Source: Enterovibrio gelatinilyticus (GTDB lineage: Bacteria; Pseudomonadota; Gammaproteobacteria; Enterobacterales; Vibrionaceae). Taken from it: a stretch of DNA of 64,000 nt. Position 1 is the first letter of the stretch, and each line of letters begins with the position of its first letter. The position numbers were made by a program, and so were the translations under genes. The notes beneath the pieces were generated by a model. That model was not told the DNA's origin. It did not search any database and worked only from the letters and a program-made list of their open reading frames with translations. Below are positions 46,847 through 56,318 of the stretch, piece by piece. Location: assembly GCF_028683095.1 (NCBI RefSeq), contig NZ_JAJUBC010000010.1:1-64000 (forward strand), written 5' to 3'.

Positions 46847-47467
46847 ATGAAGCCGTTAACCGCAAGACAGCAGCAAGTCTTTGATCTTATCAAAGCAAAA
46901 ATCGACGAGACGGGAATGCCACCAACCCGTGCCGAGATCGCGAGAGAGCTGGGCTTCCGCTCAGCGAATGCCGCGGAAGAACATTTGAAGGCGCTGGCGC
47001 GAAAAGGCGTGCTTGAAATCGTACCTGGTGCATCACGTGGCATCCGTTTACTGCTTACAACGGAATCCGCCAATGATGATGGGCTACCTCTGATCGGTCG
47101 AGTGGCAGCCGGTGAGCCAATTTTGGCGCAAGAGCATGTAGAAATGCACTATAAGGTTGACCCAAGTTTGTTCAAACCGAGCGCTGATTTCCTACTGCGT
47201 GTCAGCGGTATGAGTATGAAAGACATCGGTATTATGGATGGTGACTTACTCGCCGTGCACAAAACACAAGATGTGCGTAATGGTCAGGTGGTGGTTGCGC
47301 GTGTTGAAGACGATGTGACGGTTAAGCGCCTAGAACGTAAAGGCACGCAAGTCTGGTTACATGCTGAAAATGAAGAGTTTTCACCTATTGTGGTCGATTT
47401 AACACATCAGAACTTAGCCATTGAAGGTATTGCTGTTGGCGTTATTCGCAACAGCGACTGGATGTAA
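46847..47467 (+). CDS. lexA: LexA repressor
   Basis: SOS response repressor that cleaves itself when RecA filaments form. The 206-residue product has the N-terminal winged helix ([21 protein letters not shown]), the cleavage site Ala88-Gly89 in RVAAGEP, and the catalytic Ser123 (GMSM) and Lys160 (VTVKRL), each four positions later than in E. coli. Two SOS boxes at its promoter give autorepression. Its classic partner dinF is not adjacent but lies 8.9 kb downstream beyond the oxidase genes. Confidence 0.98.
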   Translation: MKPLTARQQQVFDLIKAKIDETGMPPTRAEIARELGFRSANAAEEHLKALARKGVLEIVPGASRGIRLLLTTESANDDGLPLIGRVAAGEPILAQEHVEMHYKVDPSLFKPSADFLLRVSGMSMKDIGIMDGDLLAVHKTQDVRNGQVVVARVEDDVTVKRLERKGTQVWLHAENEEFSPIVVDLTHQNLAIEGIAVGVIRNSDWM

Positions 47468-47499
47468 TACCACTCCAAATCCAAGATGACTGAGAATAA

Positions 47500-47540
47500 T
47501 AGGCGGTTAGTGGCGAAAGCATGCTAACCGCCTTTCTTTT
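47500..47540 (+). terminator. Terminator after lexA
   Basis: AGGCGGTTAG and CTAACCGCCT form a perfect 10-bp stem with a 13-base loop, followed by TTCTTTT. Confidence 0.82.
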
Positions 47541-47897
47541 ACCTTTTTCTTGTGCCACAAGCCCTATCCTCGGGGTGTCTTCATCCCTCTGTTTTCACCC
47601 TTTCCCTACTGTATATATCCCTTAATTCGCGATTAAACTCTCTCTAATTTAGTGAGTTACCGTTCGCAAAATTTCGTTCTCGCTAGCGAATTTGTCGATA
47701 AAAGTTAAGGATGAAACACTTGTCTTCATCTCGTAATTTCGTGGCTGGCATCAAGTTTCAGCGCATTTTGCAGTCCATTTTTTGTTCTTTCCTCATTCCT
47801 TGCCTAGTTTTAATTGTAAATGAAGTGTTAATCGATGTTTCTGTTTGCTGCGCCCAATGAATCTCTGTTTTGCGTAGTGACTTCTAGGAGGGATCCG
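47541..47897 (+). other. Leader region of the cytochrome oxidase cluster
   Basis: No gene is supported before the coxB start. TTAAT and ATTAA flank TCGCG at 47622-47636, and TTCGC and GCGAA flank 18 bases around 47665-47692; both are possible regulator sites. No clear CRP, FNR or SOS motif was found. The cox promoter is presumably here. Confidence 0.35.
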
Positions 47898-49046
47898 GTG
47901 ACGACTCGCCAAACTCTATCTACGCTCGCGCTCCTCCCATCATTTGCTGCTGTCGCTGCAGATGAACAGTCTTCGTTCAACCTGACAAAAGGGGTGACGA
48001 ATATCAGTGAGCAGGTCTACGACCTGCACATGACGATTCTGTATATCTGTGTCGCGATTGGTGTTGTGGTTTTTGGGATTATGTTTTGGTCGATTGTGCA
48101 CCATCGCAAATCCAAAGGCGCAGTAGCAGCAAATTTCCATGAAAGCACCAAAGTGGAGATCTTATGGACATTAATTCCATTCTTGATCCTTATTGGTATG
48201 GCAGTTCCCGCTACGCGTGTGCTGTTAGCAATGGAAGACCCGTCTGACTCAGACATTACCATTCAGGTTACTGGCTCTCAGTGGAAGTGGCACTATCGCT
48301 ACTTCGACCATGATGTGTCGTTTTTCTCTCTGCTCGCTTCTTCCTCAGCTCAAATTAATGGCGAACTCAAAAAGCGTGAAAATTACCTACTCGAAGTGGA
48401 CCGCCCTTTGGTGGTACCTGTGGGTAAGAAGGTGCGCTTCCTGATCACTTCTGAAGACGTTATCCATTCTTGGTGGGTGCCTGCGTTTGCGGTGAAGAAA
48501 GATGCGAACCCAGGCTTCATTAATGAGGCGTGGACAAAAATCGACAAGCCCGGCATCTACCGTGGTCAATGTGCGGAATTGTGCGGTAAAGACCATGGCT
48601 TTATGCCGATAGTGGTCATTGCCAAGCCAGTTGATGAGTTCAATGAATGGGTGCAAGAGACGGCATTGGCACAAGCGAAAGTGCGTGAAGAAGAACAGAA
48701 ACTGCTGTCGATGAACATGGATATGGACGAACTGATGACACTGGGTGAGGACGTTTACAACTCTCGTTGTGCAGCGTGTCACCAAGTCAATGGCCTCGGT
48801 TTGCCTGGTGTATTCCCAGCATTGGCGCAATCCGATATGGCGATTAAGTCGGACAGGCTTGTTGAGCATCTGAACGTAGTGATTCACGGCAAAGATGGTA
48901 CAGCGATGCAAGCTTTCGGCGCACAACTGGGTTTGAAAGAATTGGCTGCGGTCATTACCTACGAGCGAAACGCATGGGGTAATGACACGGGGGATGTCAT
49001 TCAAGCATCTCAAATTAATGCAGTGCTTAACGGTGACGATCTTTAA
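47898..49046 (+). CDS. coxB: Cytochrome c oxidase subunit II with fused cytochrome c domain
   Basis: Accepts electrons from cytochrome c at the CuA site of an aa3-type oxidase. The 382-residue product has a signal peptide (LSTLALLPSFAAVAA), two membrane helices, a cupredoxin domain with CuA ligands His190, Cys225, Cys229, His233 and Met236 (CAELCGKDHGFM), and a C-terminal cytochrome c domain with CAACH (Cys291, Cys294, His295). The GTG at 47898 is fixed by a perfect AGGAGG at 47886-47891; the frame stays open upstream without homology. Heads the row coxB-coxA-ctaG-coxC. Confidence 0.96.
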   Translation: MTTRQTLSTLALLPSFAAVAADEQSSFNLTKGVTNISEQVYDLHMTILYICVAIGVVVFGIMFWSIVHHRKSKGAVAANFHESTKVEILWTLIPFLILIGMAVPATRVLLAMEDPSDSDITIQVTGSQWKWHYRYFDHDVSFFSLLASSSAQINGELKKRENYLLEVDRPLVVPVGKKVRFLITSEDVIHSWWVPAFAVKKDANPGFINEAWTKIDKPGIYRGQCAELCGKDHGFMPIVVIAKPVDEFNEWVQETALAQAKVREEEQKLLSMNMDMDELMTLGEDVYNSRCAACHQVNGLGLPGVFPALAQSDMAIKSDRLVEHLNVVIHGKDGTAMQAFGAQLGLKELAAVITYERNAWGNDTGDVIQASQINAVLNGDDL

Positions 49047-49058
49047 GGAGAAACGGTA

Positions 49059-50645
49059 ATGACGGATATGACTCCCGATCAGGTCGATCATGATGACCAT
49101 GATCATAAACCTCGCGGGGTGATGCGTTGGCTGTTGACAACCAACCATAAAGATATCGGCTCCATGTATCTGATCTTCAGCTTTAGCATGTTTTTGCTTG
49201 GCGGAGCCATGGCGCTCGTGATTCGTGCTGAGCTGTTCCAACCTGGGCTGCAGTTGGTTGAGCCAAATTTCTTCAACCAGATGACAACGGTTCATGGACT
49301 TATCATGGTATTTGGTGCGGTGATGCCAGCCTTTACAGGGCTAGCCAACTGGATGGTTCCTTTGATGATTGGTGCGCCAGATATGGCATTGCCACGCATG
49401 AACAACTGGAGCTTCTGGATTCTACCGTTCGCATTTCTGATGCTGATCATGTCACTGTTTATGGAAGGTGGTGGTCCTAACTTCGGTTGGACATTCTACG
49501 CACCGCTTTCGACCACCTATTCTCCTGACAGTACCGCACTGTTTGTGTTCGCCATTCATATTATGGGTATCAGTTCTATCATGGGGGCCATCAACGTGAT
49601 TGTCACCATCATGAACCTGCGAGCCCCAGGTATGACTTACATGAAAATGCCGCTGTTCGTTTGGACATGGTTTATTACGGCCTTCTTGCTTATTGCCGTG
49701 ATGCCCGTACTCGCGGGGGCGGTGACCATGGTGCTCACCGATAAATACTTTGCCACCTCATTCTTTGATGCCGCGGGTGGTGGTGATCCCGTGATGTTCC
49801 AGCATATCTTCTGGTTCTTTGGTCACCCTGAAGTTTACATTATGATTTTGCCAAGCTTCGGCATCATATCCGCCATTGTTCCAGCATTTTCACGCAAGAA
49901 GCTCTTTGGGTATGCCTCCATGGTTTACGCCACCGCGTCCATTGCGGGTTTGAGTTTCGTTGTGTGGGCGCATCACATGTTTACGACAGGGATGCCTGTG
50001 TTTGCAGAACTGTTTTTCATGTACTGCACCATGCTGATCTCCGTGCCGACAGGCGTGAAAGTGTTTAACTGGGTAGCCACCATGTGGCGTGGCTCGTTAA
50101 CGTTCGAAACCCCCATGCTGTTTGCACTCGCCTTTATTGTGTTGTTCACCATTGGTGGTTTCTCAGGGTTGATGTTGGCGATCACACCGGCTGATTTCCA
50201 ATACCATGACACCTATTTCGTGGTGGCGCATTTCCACTATGTTCTCGTGACGGGGGCGATCTTCTCCATCATGGCGGCGGCTTACTACTGGTTGCCGAAG
50301 TGGACAGGGCACATGTATGACAACAAATTGGCATCATGGCACTTCTGGTGCTCGCTGATTTCGGTCAACATTTTGTTCTTCCCGATGCACTTCCTTGGCT
50401 TGGCAGGTATGCCGCGCCGTATCCCTGACTATGCTCTTCAGTTTGCTGATATCAACGCGATTGTGAGTGTAGGGGCATTCTTGTTTGGCTTCTCGCAACT
50501 GATTTTCTTGGTGTTGGTTGTGAAATGTGCTCGCGGCGGTGAGCCAGCACCCGCGAAGCCTTGGGAAGGCGCGGAAGGTTTGGAGTGGGAAATTCCATCT
50601 CCAGCGCCTTATCACACCTTCTCTACGCCACCGAAAATTGATTAA
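49059..50645 (+). CDS. coxA: Cytochrome c oxidase subunit I
   Basis: Catalytic subunit with haem a and the haem a3-CuB site; reduces O2 and pumps protons. The 528-residue product has twelve membrane helices and the conserved histidines in TVHGLIMVF, FWFFGHPEVYI, WAHHMFT and YFVVAHFHYV. The GHPEVY glutamate marks an A-type D-channel. GGAGAAACGGTA precedes the ATG, 12 bp after coxB. Confidence 0.98.
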   Translation: MTDMTPDQVDHDDHDHKPRGVMRWLLTTNHKDIGSMYLIFSFSMFLLGGAMALVIRAELFQPGLQLVEPNFFNQMTTVHGLIMVFGAVMPAFTGLANWMVPLMIGAPDMALPRMNNWSFWILPFAFLMLIMSLFMEGGGPNFGWTFYAPLSTTYSPDSTALFVFAIHIMGISSIMGAINVIVTIMNLRAPGMTYMKMPLFVWTWFITAFLLIAVMPVLAGAVTMVLTDKYFATSFFDAAGGGDPVMFQHIFWFFGHPEVYIMILPSFGIISAIVPAFSRKKLFGYASMVYATASIAGLSFVVWAHHMFTTGMPVFAELFFMYCTMLISVPTGVKVFNWVATMWRGSLTFETPMLFALAFIVLFTIGGFSGLMLAITPADFQYHDTYFVVAHFHYVLVTGAIFSIMAAAYYWLPKWTGHMYDNKLASWHFWCSLISVNILFFPMHFLGLAGMPRRIPDYALQFADINAIVSVGAFLFGFSQLIFLVLVVKCARGGEPAPAKPWEGAEGLEWEIPSPAPYHTFSTPPKID

Positions 50646-50657
50646 AGGTAGGTTTGA

Positions 50658-51212
50658 ATGGGCGAACAAAAAGACGACAACATACAACAACAGTCAGGTC
50701 GTTCAGCGTTAAAGCTGGCGGGCATGGCTGTACTGATGTTCGGCTTTGCGTTTGCCCTTGTTCCTTTGTATGACGTGTTTTGTGACATAACAGGCATCAA
50801 CGGTAAAACGTCTGACATTGCTGCGCAGGAAAGCCAGCAAGTGGATTTCTCTCGAGAGGTCACCGTTGAGTTTGTGGCTTATATCAATCCTGGCCTTGGC
50901 TGGGATTTCACGCCTGAAATGAAAAAAATCACAGTCCACCCAGGGGAAACGCACACCATTGCCTACCGTGCGACGAACAACACCACCATGAATTCCATTG
51001 GGCAAGCAGTACCATCGGTTTCTCCGGGGTTAGCGGCTCAGTACTTGAACAAAATTGAATGCTTCTGCTTTAACCGCCAGCCATTAGAGGCGGGGAAAGA
51101 TGCAGAGTTGCCATTGGTTTTCTATGTAGACCCGGCAATTCCTGACGACATCAATACCCTGACGTTGGCTTACACCCTGTTTAGCGCCAAAACTGAGCCA
51201 GTCACTCAGTAA
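50658..51212 (+). CDS. ctaG: Cytochrome c oxidase assembly protein CtaG (Cox11)
   Basis: Membrane-anchored copper chaperone that delivers Cu to the CuB site of subunit I. The 184-residue product has one N-terminal membrane segment and a periplasmic Ig-like domain with the Cu-binding CFCF (Cys135 and Cys137) in KIECFCFNRQPLEAG. Located between coxA and coxC, as in many proteobacteria. Confidence 0.96.
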   Translation: MGEQKDDNIQQQSGRSALKLAGMAVLMFGFAFALVPLYDVFCDITGINGKTSDIAAQESQQVDFSREVTVEFVAYINPGLGWDFTPEMKKITVHPGETHTIAYRATNNTTMNSIGQAVPSVSPGLAAQYLNKIECFCFNRQPLEAGKDAELPLVFYVDPAIPDDINTLTLAYTLFSAKTEPVTQ

Positions 51213-51228
51213 CCGCAGTGAGGTCATC

Positions 51229-52125
51229 ATGACAACAACGCACTCAAACTCCGAATCACAGCAGGACTATGAACATTACTACGTCCCTGCACAGAGCAAA
51301 TGGCCGATTGTCGGTGCTATTGCCCTGTTTTTGATCGCTATGGGCGCAGGCTCGACGGTCGGAGGGTTATTTGGCGGGAATGGACCCTGGATGCTCCTTG
51401 CGGGCTCTGCGGTGTTGATTTTCATGCTGACAGGTTGGTTTCGCGATGTGATCCATGAATCCATGGGTGGGCTATATTCCCATCAAATGGATCGGTCGTT
51501 TCGTCAGGGAATGAGCTGGTTTATTTTCTCTGAGGTCATGTTCTTTGCCGCCTTCTTTGGTGCATTGTTCTATGCGCGCTTTATCGCGGTGCCTTGGCTT
51601 GGTGGAGCAAGTAACAATGCCATGACAGCGGAAGTGCTATGGCCAGACTTCATCCCAGGTTGGCCTTTGGTGAAAACCCCTGATGGCACTGAGACAACAG
51701 CAATGGGCGCGTGGGGTTTACCGCTGATTAACACTGTTATCTTACTGGCGTCTTCTGTCACGCTTCATATCGCGCATGTGGCGATGGAAGAGGGCAACCG
51801 AAAACGCATCGTCCAAATGCTGGGTTTAACAGTACTGCTAGGCTGGATTTTCTTGTTCTTGCAAGGTGAAGAATACATTCATGCATACCAAGAGCTGAAC
51901 CTGCGTCTTGATTCAGGTGTTTACGGGAATACCTTCTTCATGCTGACAGGTTTCCATGGCATGCACGTCTTCCTTGGTTCGGTTATTTTGTTCATTGTTT
52001 GGCTTAGGGTGCTAAAAGGGCATATGTCGCCTGATCAGCACTTTGCCTTTCAGGCTGGGGCTTGGTATTGGCATTTCGTGGACGTGGTATGGCTGACACT
52101 GTTTGTGTTCGTGTATGTCTTATAG
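51229..52125 (+). CDS. coxC: Cytochrome c oxidase subunit III
   Basis: Seven-helix subunit that stabilises the oxidase and helps proton uptake. The 298-residue product has WFRDVIHESMGG, FSEVMFFAAFFGALFYAR and TGFHGMHVFLG, the standard blocks, and ends with WYWHFVDVVWLTLFVFVYV. GAGGTCATC precedes the ATG. Last structural oxidase gene; the DUF2909 gene follows on the other strand. Confidence 0.97.
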   Translation: MTTTHSNSESQQDYEHYYVPAQSKWPIVGAIALFLIAMGAGSTVGGLFGGNGPWMLLAGSAVLIFMLTGWFRDVIHESMGGLYSHQMDRSFRQGMSWFIFSEVMFFAAFFGALFYARFIAVPWLGGASNNAMTAEVLWPDFIPGWPLVKTPDGTETTAMGAWGLPLINTVILLASSVTLHIAHVAMEEGNRKRIVQMLGLTVLLGWIFLFLQGEEYIHAYQELNLRLDSGVYGNTFFMLTGFHGMHVFLGSVILFIVWLRVLKGHMSPDQHFAFQAGAWYWHFVDVVWLTLFVFVYVL

Positions 52126-52170
52126 CGCGATGTTGGGGTGATTCTTCACCCCTTTTACGTATTTCAGTGC

Positions 52171-52377
52171 TTAGTAAGGACGAGGATTCGGTTCGATAAC
52201 GCCAGTCGCTATTGCGATCAGTAGCAAAGCGAACACAATCACAGAAAAGAAAACACGCCGACCGAGATAACGCGACATAGGGATATCGGACTTCCCTTTG
52301 AGCATGATGGGAAGCGCGCGAAACAGGTTAAACACAATAAAGATAAGTAGGCAGACGAGGATAGCTTTGAGCAACAT
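52171..52377 (-). CDS. DUF2909 twin-transmembrane protein
   Basis: A 68-residue inner-membrane protein with two hydrophobic helices (LLKAILVCLLIFIVFNLF and VFFSVIVFALLLIAIATGV). Such DUF2909 proteins regularly sit inside cytochrome oxidase clusters, but their role is not known. The ATG ending at 52377 is preceded by GGAGGCAAT; the frame stays open upstream over the start of the SURF1 gene but without homology. It is divergent from the SURF1 gene with 43 bp between. Confidence 0.84.
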   Translation of the reverse strand: MLLKAILVCLLIFIVFNLFRALPIMLKGKSDIPMSRYLGRRVFFSVIVFALLLIAIATGVIEPNPRPY

Positions 52378-52420
52378 ATTGCCTCCATCTGGCCAAAAAG
52401 GTGACCAACAGGGTGAATGG

Positions 52421-53140
52421 GTGTCGACATCGAAAGTACGTCGCATACGACGCTTGGGTTTCCTTGCTTTTACTTTGACCATGGTTGTGCTCTTGGTCAA
52501 GTTAGGGATGTGGCAAATGTCACGTGCTGCGGAAAAAGAGACGCTTCTGGATCAACTGTCGGCGCGTCAGCAGCAAGTGTTCACTCAAGTTTCCTCTCTT
52601 CCTCAAGATGCCAAAGGGTTTGCGGTTGACCTAAGTGGCACCTTCGACGTGAATCGCAGTGTGTTACTCGATAACCAAATTCATCAAGGAAGAGTGGGGT
52701 ATCGCTGGATGATGCCACTCTTGACGGATGACCGTTGGCTGTTGATTGATTTGGGTTGGATTGCCGCGCCGCCGCGCCGCGATACATTGCCAGAGTTACC
52801 CAAGATATTAGGACGTTATCGCGTTGAGGGTATTGCGGATTCTCCCTCGCAACGCGTGGTGCTCGCCACAGATAATGCGGCGCCTTCGTGGCCTTGGCGA
52901 GTGCAGTTAATTGATATTGAAGCGATATCTAAGGCCAGTGGTTACCCCCTACAGCCTTGGGTGATACGTGTTGAAACGATAACAAGTCAATCGGGGGAAA
53001 CGGTTGATTGGAATGCCTTACCCGTGTGGGAACCTGTCGTGATGCAGCCTGAGAAACACTATGGCTATGCGATGCAGTGGTTCGGCTTGGCTCTGGTGGT
53101 GGCTTTGGGATTTGTGATTTGGTGGAGGAAGGGACGCTGA
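52421..53140 (+). CDS. SURF1-family oxidase assembly protein
   Basis: Membrane protein that helps insert haem a into subunit I. The 239-residue product has an N-terminal helix (FTLTMVVLLVKLGMWQ), a periplasmic domain with YRWMMPLLTDDRWLLIDLGW in part, and a C-terminal helix (WFGLALVVALGFVIWW) preceded by HYGYAMQW, the typical family ending. I use the GTG at 52421 (VSTSKVRRIRRLGF); the frame is open further upstream into the DUF2909 gene. Its stop overlaps the next ATG by one base. Confidence 0.88.
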   Translation: MSTSKVRRIRRLGFLAFTLTMVVLLVKLGMWQMSRAAEKETLLDQLSARQQQVFTQVSSLPQDAKGFAVDLSGTFDVNRSVLLDNQIHQGRVGYRWMMPLLTDDRWLLIDLGWIAAPPRRDTLPELPKILGRYRVEGIADSPSQRVVLATDNAAPSWPWRVQLIDIEAISKASGYPLQPWVIRVETITSQSGETVDWNALPVWEPVVMQPEKHYGYAMQWFGLALVVALGFVIWWRKGR

Positions 53141-53667
53141 TGAATGGAAAGAAAGCCTTAATCATGGTGGTAATAGCCTTTGCTGTGCCTGTGGTGGCTG
53201 CCAAGTTGGTATTGGAAATGGGTTGGTTTAACAAAGGCGTGACCAACAAAGGGGAACTGCTGACACAAGAGGTTCGCACGGATTGGCTCGAACACAATGG
53301 GCAGTGGCGCTTGGTGTATTCTTTGCCGCAAACCTGCTCAGAGCAATGTGAAAGTGCGCTGTTTCAGTTAAAACAAATCCCCGTTGCTGTTGGCCCAGAA
53401 CGCGATCGCGTGACCAGTATTTTATTGGTGTCTGATGCGCCAGCAGCGAAGGGCGGCGACAGTATCATTGAGCAGAGAATCGATACTCAGCAGCACCAAA
53501 CCATGGCGGCACTGCCTCATGCGGGTGAAGCGATTTATCTGGTTGACCCACTTAATAACCTCATCTTGGCGTATCCGATTCCGGAAGGAAAACCTGAGCA
53601 AATTACTCAAAGCAAGGGGCTACTCTCTGATCTTCGCAAACTCATGAAACTGTCAAAGGTGGGGTGA
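53140..53667 (+). CDS. Cox-cluster membrane protein with periplasmic CxxxC
   Basis: A 175-residue protein with one N-terminal helix (ALIMVVIAFAVPVVAAKLVL) and a soluble domain containing LPQTCSEQC (Cys66 and Cys70). The C-x3-C spacing is that of Sco copper chaperones, and the surrounding thioredoxin-like context (YSLPQTC...LFQLKQI) would suit a role in CuA assembly or CoxB disulfide reduction. That is inference: no overall match to Sco1 is visible and the protein is short. Its ATG overlaps the SURF1 stop; ctaA starts two bases after its own stop. Confidence 0.82.
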   Translation: MNGKKALIMVVIAFAVPVVAAKLVLEMGWFNKGVTNKGELLTQEVRTDWLEHNGQWRLVYSLPQTCSEQCESALFQLKQIPVAVGPERDRVTSILLVSDAPAAKGGDSIIEQRIDTQQHQTMAALPHAGEAIYLVDPLNNLILAYPIPEGKPEQITQSKGLLSDLRKLMKLSKVG

Positions 53668-53669
53668 GC

Positions 53670-54788
53670 ATGGACGCTGAAAAACGCTACCTCGGGGTTA
53701 TTTATGGCGCACTGCTCTTGGCGTTTGTGGTGGTAGGGCTCGGCGCGTTCACCCGTTTAACAGAAGCAGGGCTAGGTTGCCCTGACTGGCCGGGATGTTA
53801 TGGATTTTTGACCGTCCCACTAACCCCTGAAAAAGTGGAACAAGCCACACAAGCTTTCCCAAATGCTCCCGTGGAAGCGCAAAAAGCATGGAATGAGATG
53901 ATCCACCGCTACGTGGCTGGCACCCTAGGTTTGGTCATTGCAGCCATCGCTTGGCTGGCTTGGCGAGGTCAGGGTAGAAGTCGAACATTACCCACAATTT
54001 TACTGGCTGTGGTGACATTTCAAGCCGCTCTCGGCATGTGGACTGTCACCATGAACTTAATGCCCATTGTGGTGATGGGGCATCTATTAGGTGGCTTCAC
54101 CACAGTGACCTTGCTGTTTTTGTTGGCCGTACTTGAGCGAAAACGTTTTAGGCAACAGCATGAAAGTCATGAAGTATCTGAGCAAGCAGGCGTGGTGCCA
54201 CCAGACGCTGCATCAATGGCTATCCAAGATAACACCACGATGTCTGGTTCAATATCCGGTCGATTAAAAGTGCTCACGGTAGGGGCTCTGATGGCGGTGA
54301 TATTGCAAATTGCCTTGGGTGGATGGACGTCGGCGAATTATGCCGCGGTGGTGTGTACGCAATTGCCCATCTGTGAAGTGGACTGGGCGAGCAGTTATGA
54401 CGCGTCAGCGTTTCACCCTATCAGCCCAACCAGCGAGACCTATCAATATGGTGTCCTCGGTTTTGAACAGCGTGTGACCATTCACGCCACCCACCGAATT
54501 GGCGCGATGGTGGTAACGGCATTGGTGCTGCTGTTGGCGTGGCGTGTTCGCCGACCATTAGGAAAAAATACGTCGATGCTGCTTGTCGGCGCGTTACTGT
54601 TACAAATTTCACTGGGTGTAACCAATGTTGTTGCCTTATTACCATTGTCGGTGGCAGTGGCACACAACGTATGTGGCTTGTTGTTGTTATTAATTATGGT
54701 GCGGACAACCGTGTTGGTTTTTTCCGCCCAACCTTCCAACGCGTCTCAGACGTCATTGGAAGAATCGGGGAGGTTGAGTCATGGCTAA
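53670..54788 (+). CDS. ctaA: Haem A synthase (Cox15/CtaA)
   Basis: Oxidises the methyl group of haem O to give haem A. The 372-residue product has eight membrane helices in two four-helix halves, the haem-binding histidines in [23 protein letters not shown] and AVAHNV, and two cysteine-pair loops, CPDWPGC and CTQLPIC. A hydrophilic linker of about 40 residues (about 165-205) separates the halves. ATG at 53670; a GTG two codons before is possible. Confidence 0.94.
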   Translation: MDAEKRYLGVIYGALLLAFVVVGLGAFTRLTEAGLGCPDWPGCYGFLTVPLTPEKVEQATQAFPNAPVEAQKAWNEMIHRYVAGTLGLVIAAIAWLAWRGQGRSRTLPTILLAVVTFQAALGMWTVTMNLMPIVVMGHLLGGFTTVTLLFLLAVLERKRFRQQHESHEVSEQAGVVPPDAASMAIQDNTTMSGSISGRLKVLTVGALMAVILQIALGGWTSANYAAVVCTQLPICEVDWASSYDASAFHPISPTSETYQYGVLGFEQRVTIHATHRIGAMVVTALVLLLAWRVRRPLGKNTSMLLVGALLLQISLGVTNVVALLPLSVAVAHNVCGLLLLLIMVRTTVLVFSAQPSNASQTSLEESGRLSHG

Positions 54789-55701
54789 AGTCTCAGTGCA
54801 ATCGCTAGCAAACAGCACATCTACGAGAACGGAAACCGCCGTCTGGCGTGATTATCTGGAGTTAACCAAACCCAAGGTGGTGGCCATGTTGCTACTCACC
54901 GCGATGGTGGGAATGTGTCTTGCTGTACCTGCGTTACCAACAGCAAAAGTGGTGATTTTGGGACTGCTGGGTATAGGGATGCAATCTGCTGCCGCTGCGG
55001 TGTTCAATCATGTGATTGACCGTCGTATTGACCGTCAAATGCAACGCACCATCCATCGTCCTGTGGCGAAAGGTCGTGTCAGCACCATGCAGGCATTGGC
55101 GTTTGGTGTCACGCTCATGGTGGTGGGTTTTGCCTTGCTTTGGGCGTTGAATTCGCTGGTGGCATGGCTCACGTTCGCGAGTTTAATTGGCTATGCCTTG
55201 GTGTATACCGTTTGGTTGAAGCATGCCACCCCACAAAACATTGTCATTGGTGGCCTTGCTGGCGCCATGCCGCCGTTGCTCGGTTGGGTCGCGGTCACGG
55301 GTTCATTAGACCCTCATGCATTGCTACTTGTAATGCTGGTGTTTACATGGACGCCGCCTCATTTCTGGGCGTTGGCGATTCACCGTCAGAAAGATTATGC
55401 CAAAGCTGGCGTTCCTATGTTGCCCGTGACGCATGGTGTTGAATTTACCAAGACCATGATTTTGCTCTACACCATGCTGCTCATCGTTGTAGGGTTCTTA
55501 CCATGGTTGGCAGGCATGAGTGGTGAGATTTATTTGGTTGGCAGCTTTGCGCTGAACCTTGGTTTTGCGTGGTATGCATGGCGTTTGAAGTTTGCCGATG
55601 AAAAAGGACTAGCCTGGCAGACCTTTAAATATTCCATTTGGCATATCTTCGGTCTGTTTGTCGCCTTGTTGGCTGACCACGCGTGGTATGCGTTAGCATA
55701 A
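54781..55701 (+). CDS. cyoE: Protohaem IX farnesyltransferase (haem O synthase)
   Basis: Adds a farnesyl chain to haem B, giving haem O for CtaA. The 306-residue UbiA-superfamily product has the motif [19 protein letters not shown] in parts, YTVWLKH and [18 protein letters not shown] near residue 195. It overlaps the ctaA end by eight bases, so the two are translationally coupled. Also called CtaB; the symbol cyoE is used in Vibrio. Confidence 0.96.
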   Translation: MAKVSVQSLANSTSTRTETAVWRDYLELTKPKVVAMLLLTAMVGMCLAVPALPTAKVVILGLLGIGMQSAAAAVFNHVIDRRIDRQMQRTIHRPVAKGRVSTMQALAFGVTLMVVGFALLWALNSLVAWLTFASLIGYALVYTVWLKHATPQNIVIGGLAGAMPPLLGWVAVTGSLDPHALLLVMLVFTWTPPHFWALAIHRQKDYAKAGVPMLPVTHGVEFTKTMILLYTMLLIVVGFLPWLAGMSGEIYLVGSFALNLGFAWYAWRLKFADEKGLAWQTFKYSIWHIFGLFVALLADHAWYALA

Positions 55702-55732
55702 GGGAAATGCTTCCTTTGTGCTGAGTGCCATC

Positions 55733-56272
55733 ATGACCTTTCCTGATGTGACGTTTCGAACGCCGCGGTTAACTGCCGCGGCGTTATCATCTTCCTCATT
55801 ACCTCACGTGTTAAGTGCAGTTTCAACGCAGCTTGCCTCGATACTGACGACTGATGTGACTCGCCATCTTCCCCCTGATATACAAACGGTGTGTGACACA
55901 GAAAGTGCGGCTAAGTGGTTATTGAGCACGGTCGCTGAATGCCAGTTTGTGACAGTGAGCTTGGCCGATGATGATGCGTTTGTGGGCTTCTTTTTGCTTT
56001 ATCCAGAGATTGTCGAACACGAACGCGACGGCTATTTGCTTCGATTGGGGTATGTGGTGGCTGAACGCTATCAGGGGCAAGGGCTTGCCAGTGAAATGAT
56101 TGCGGGATTAGTGGCGTGGAGTCGCTCGTCTGGTGTTGTCAAAGCCCTGTCTGGTGGCGCCAGTGCCGAGAATGTCCCATCGATTAAGGTGTTGGAGAAA
56201 AACGGCTTTGTCCGAGAAGAAAATGATGAAAATCATCAGGGTAATACGGTGTTTTTAACGATAACGTTCTAA
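55733..56272 (+). CDS. GNAT-family N-acetyltransferase
   Basis: A 179-residue single GNAT domain. The acetyl-CoA loop is YVVAERYQGQGLASEMI, and GASAENVPSIKVLEKNGFV is the usual C-terminal helix motif, in the RimJ/RimL-like style. The substrate is unknown. I use the ATG at 55733 (MTFPDVTFRTPRL); a GTG five codons upstream is in frame. It lies 32 bp after cyoE on the same strand and may be cotranscribed, without a visible link to the oxidase. Confidence 0.87.
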   Translation: MTFPDVTFRTPRLTAAALSSSSLPHVLSAVSTQLASILTTDVTRHLPPDIQTVCDTESAAKWLLSTVAECQFVTVSLADDDAFVGFFLLYPEIVEHERDGYLLRLGYVVAERYQGQGLASEMIAGLVAWSRSSGVVKALSGGASAENVPSIKVLEKNGFVREENDENHQGNTVFLTITF

Positions 56273-56318
56273 TCATCTTTGTTACACTGGCCCACCGAAT
56301 TTTCCTAGTGTGCGAATT

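Noticed and set aside
48387-49295. 302-codon minus-strand open frame over coxB/coxA
   Set aside because: His/Arg-rich translation with no homology, antisense to two well-supported oxidase genes.
56273-56318. SOS box before dinF
   Set aside because: I searched the short upstream region for CTG-N10-CAG and found none.
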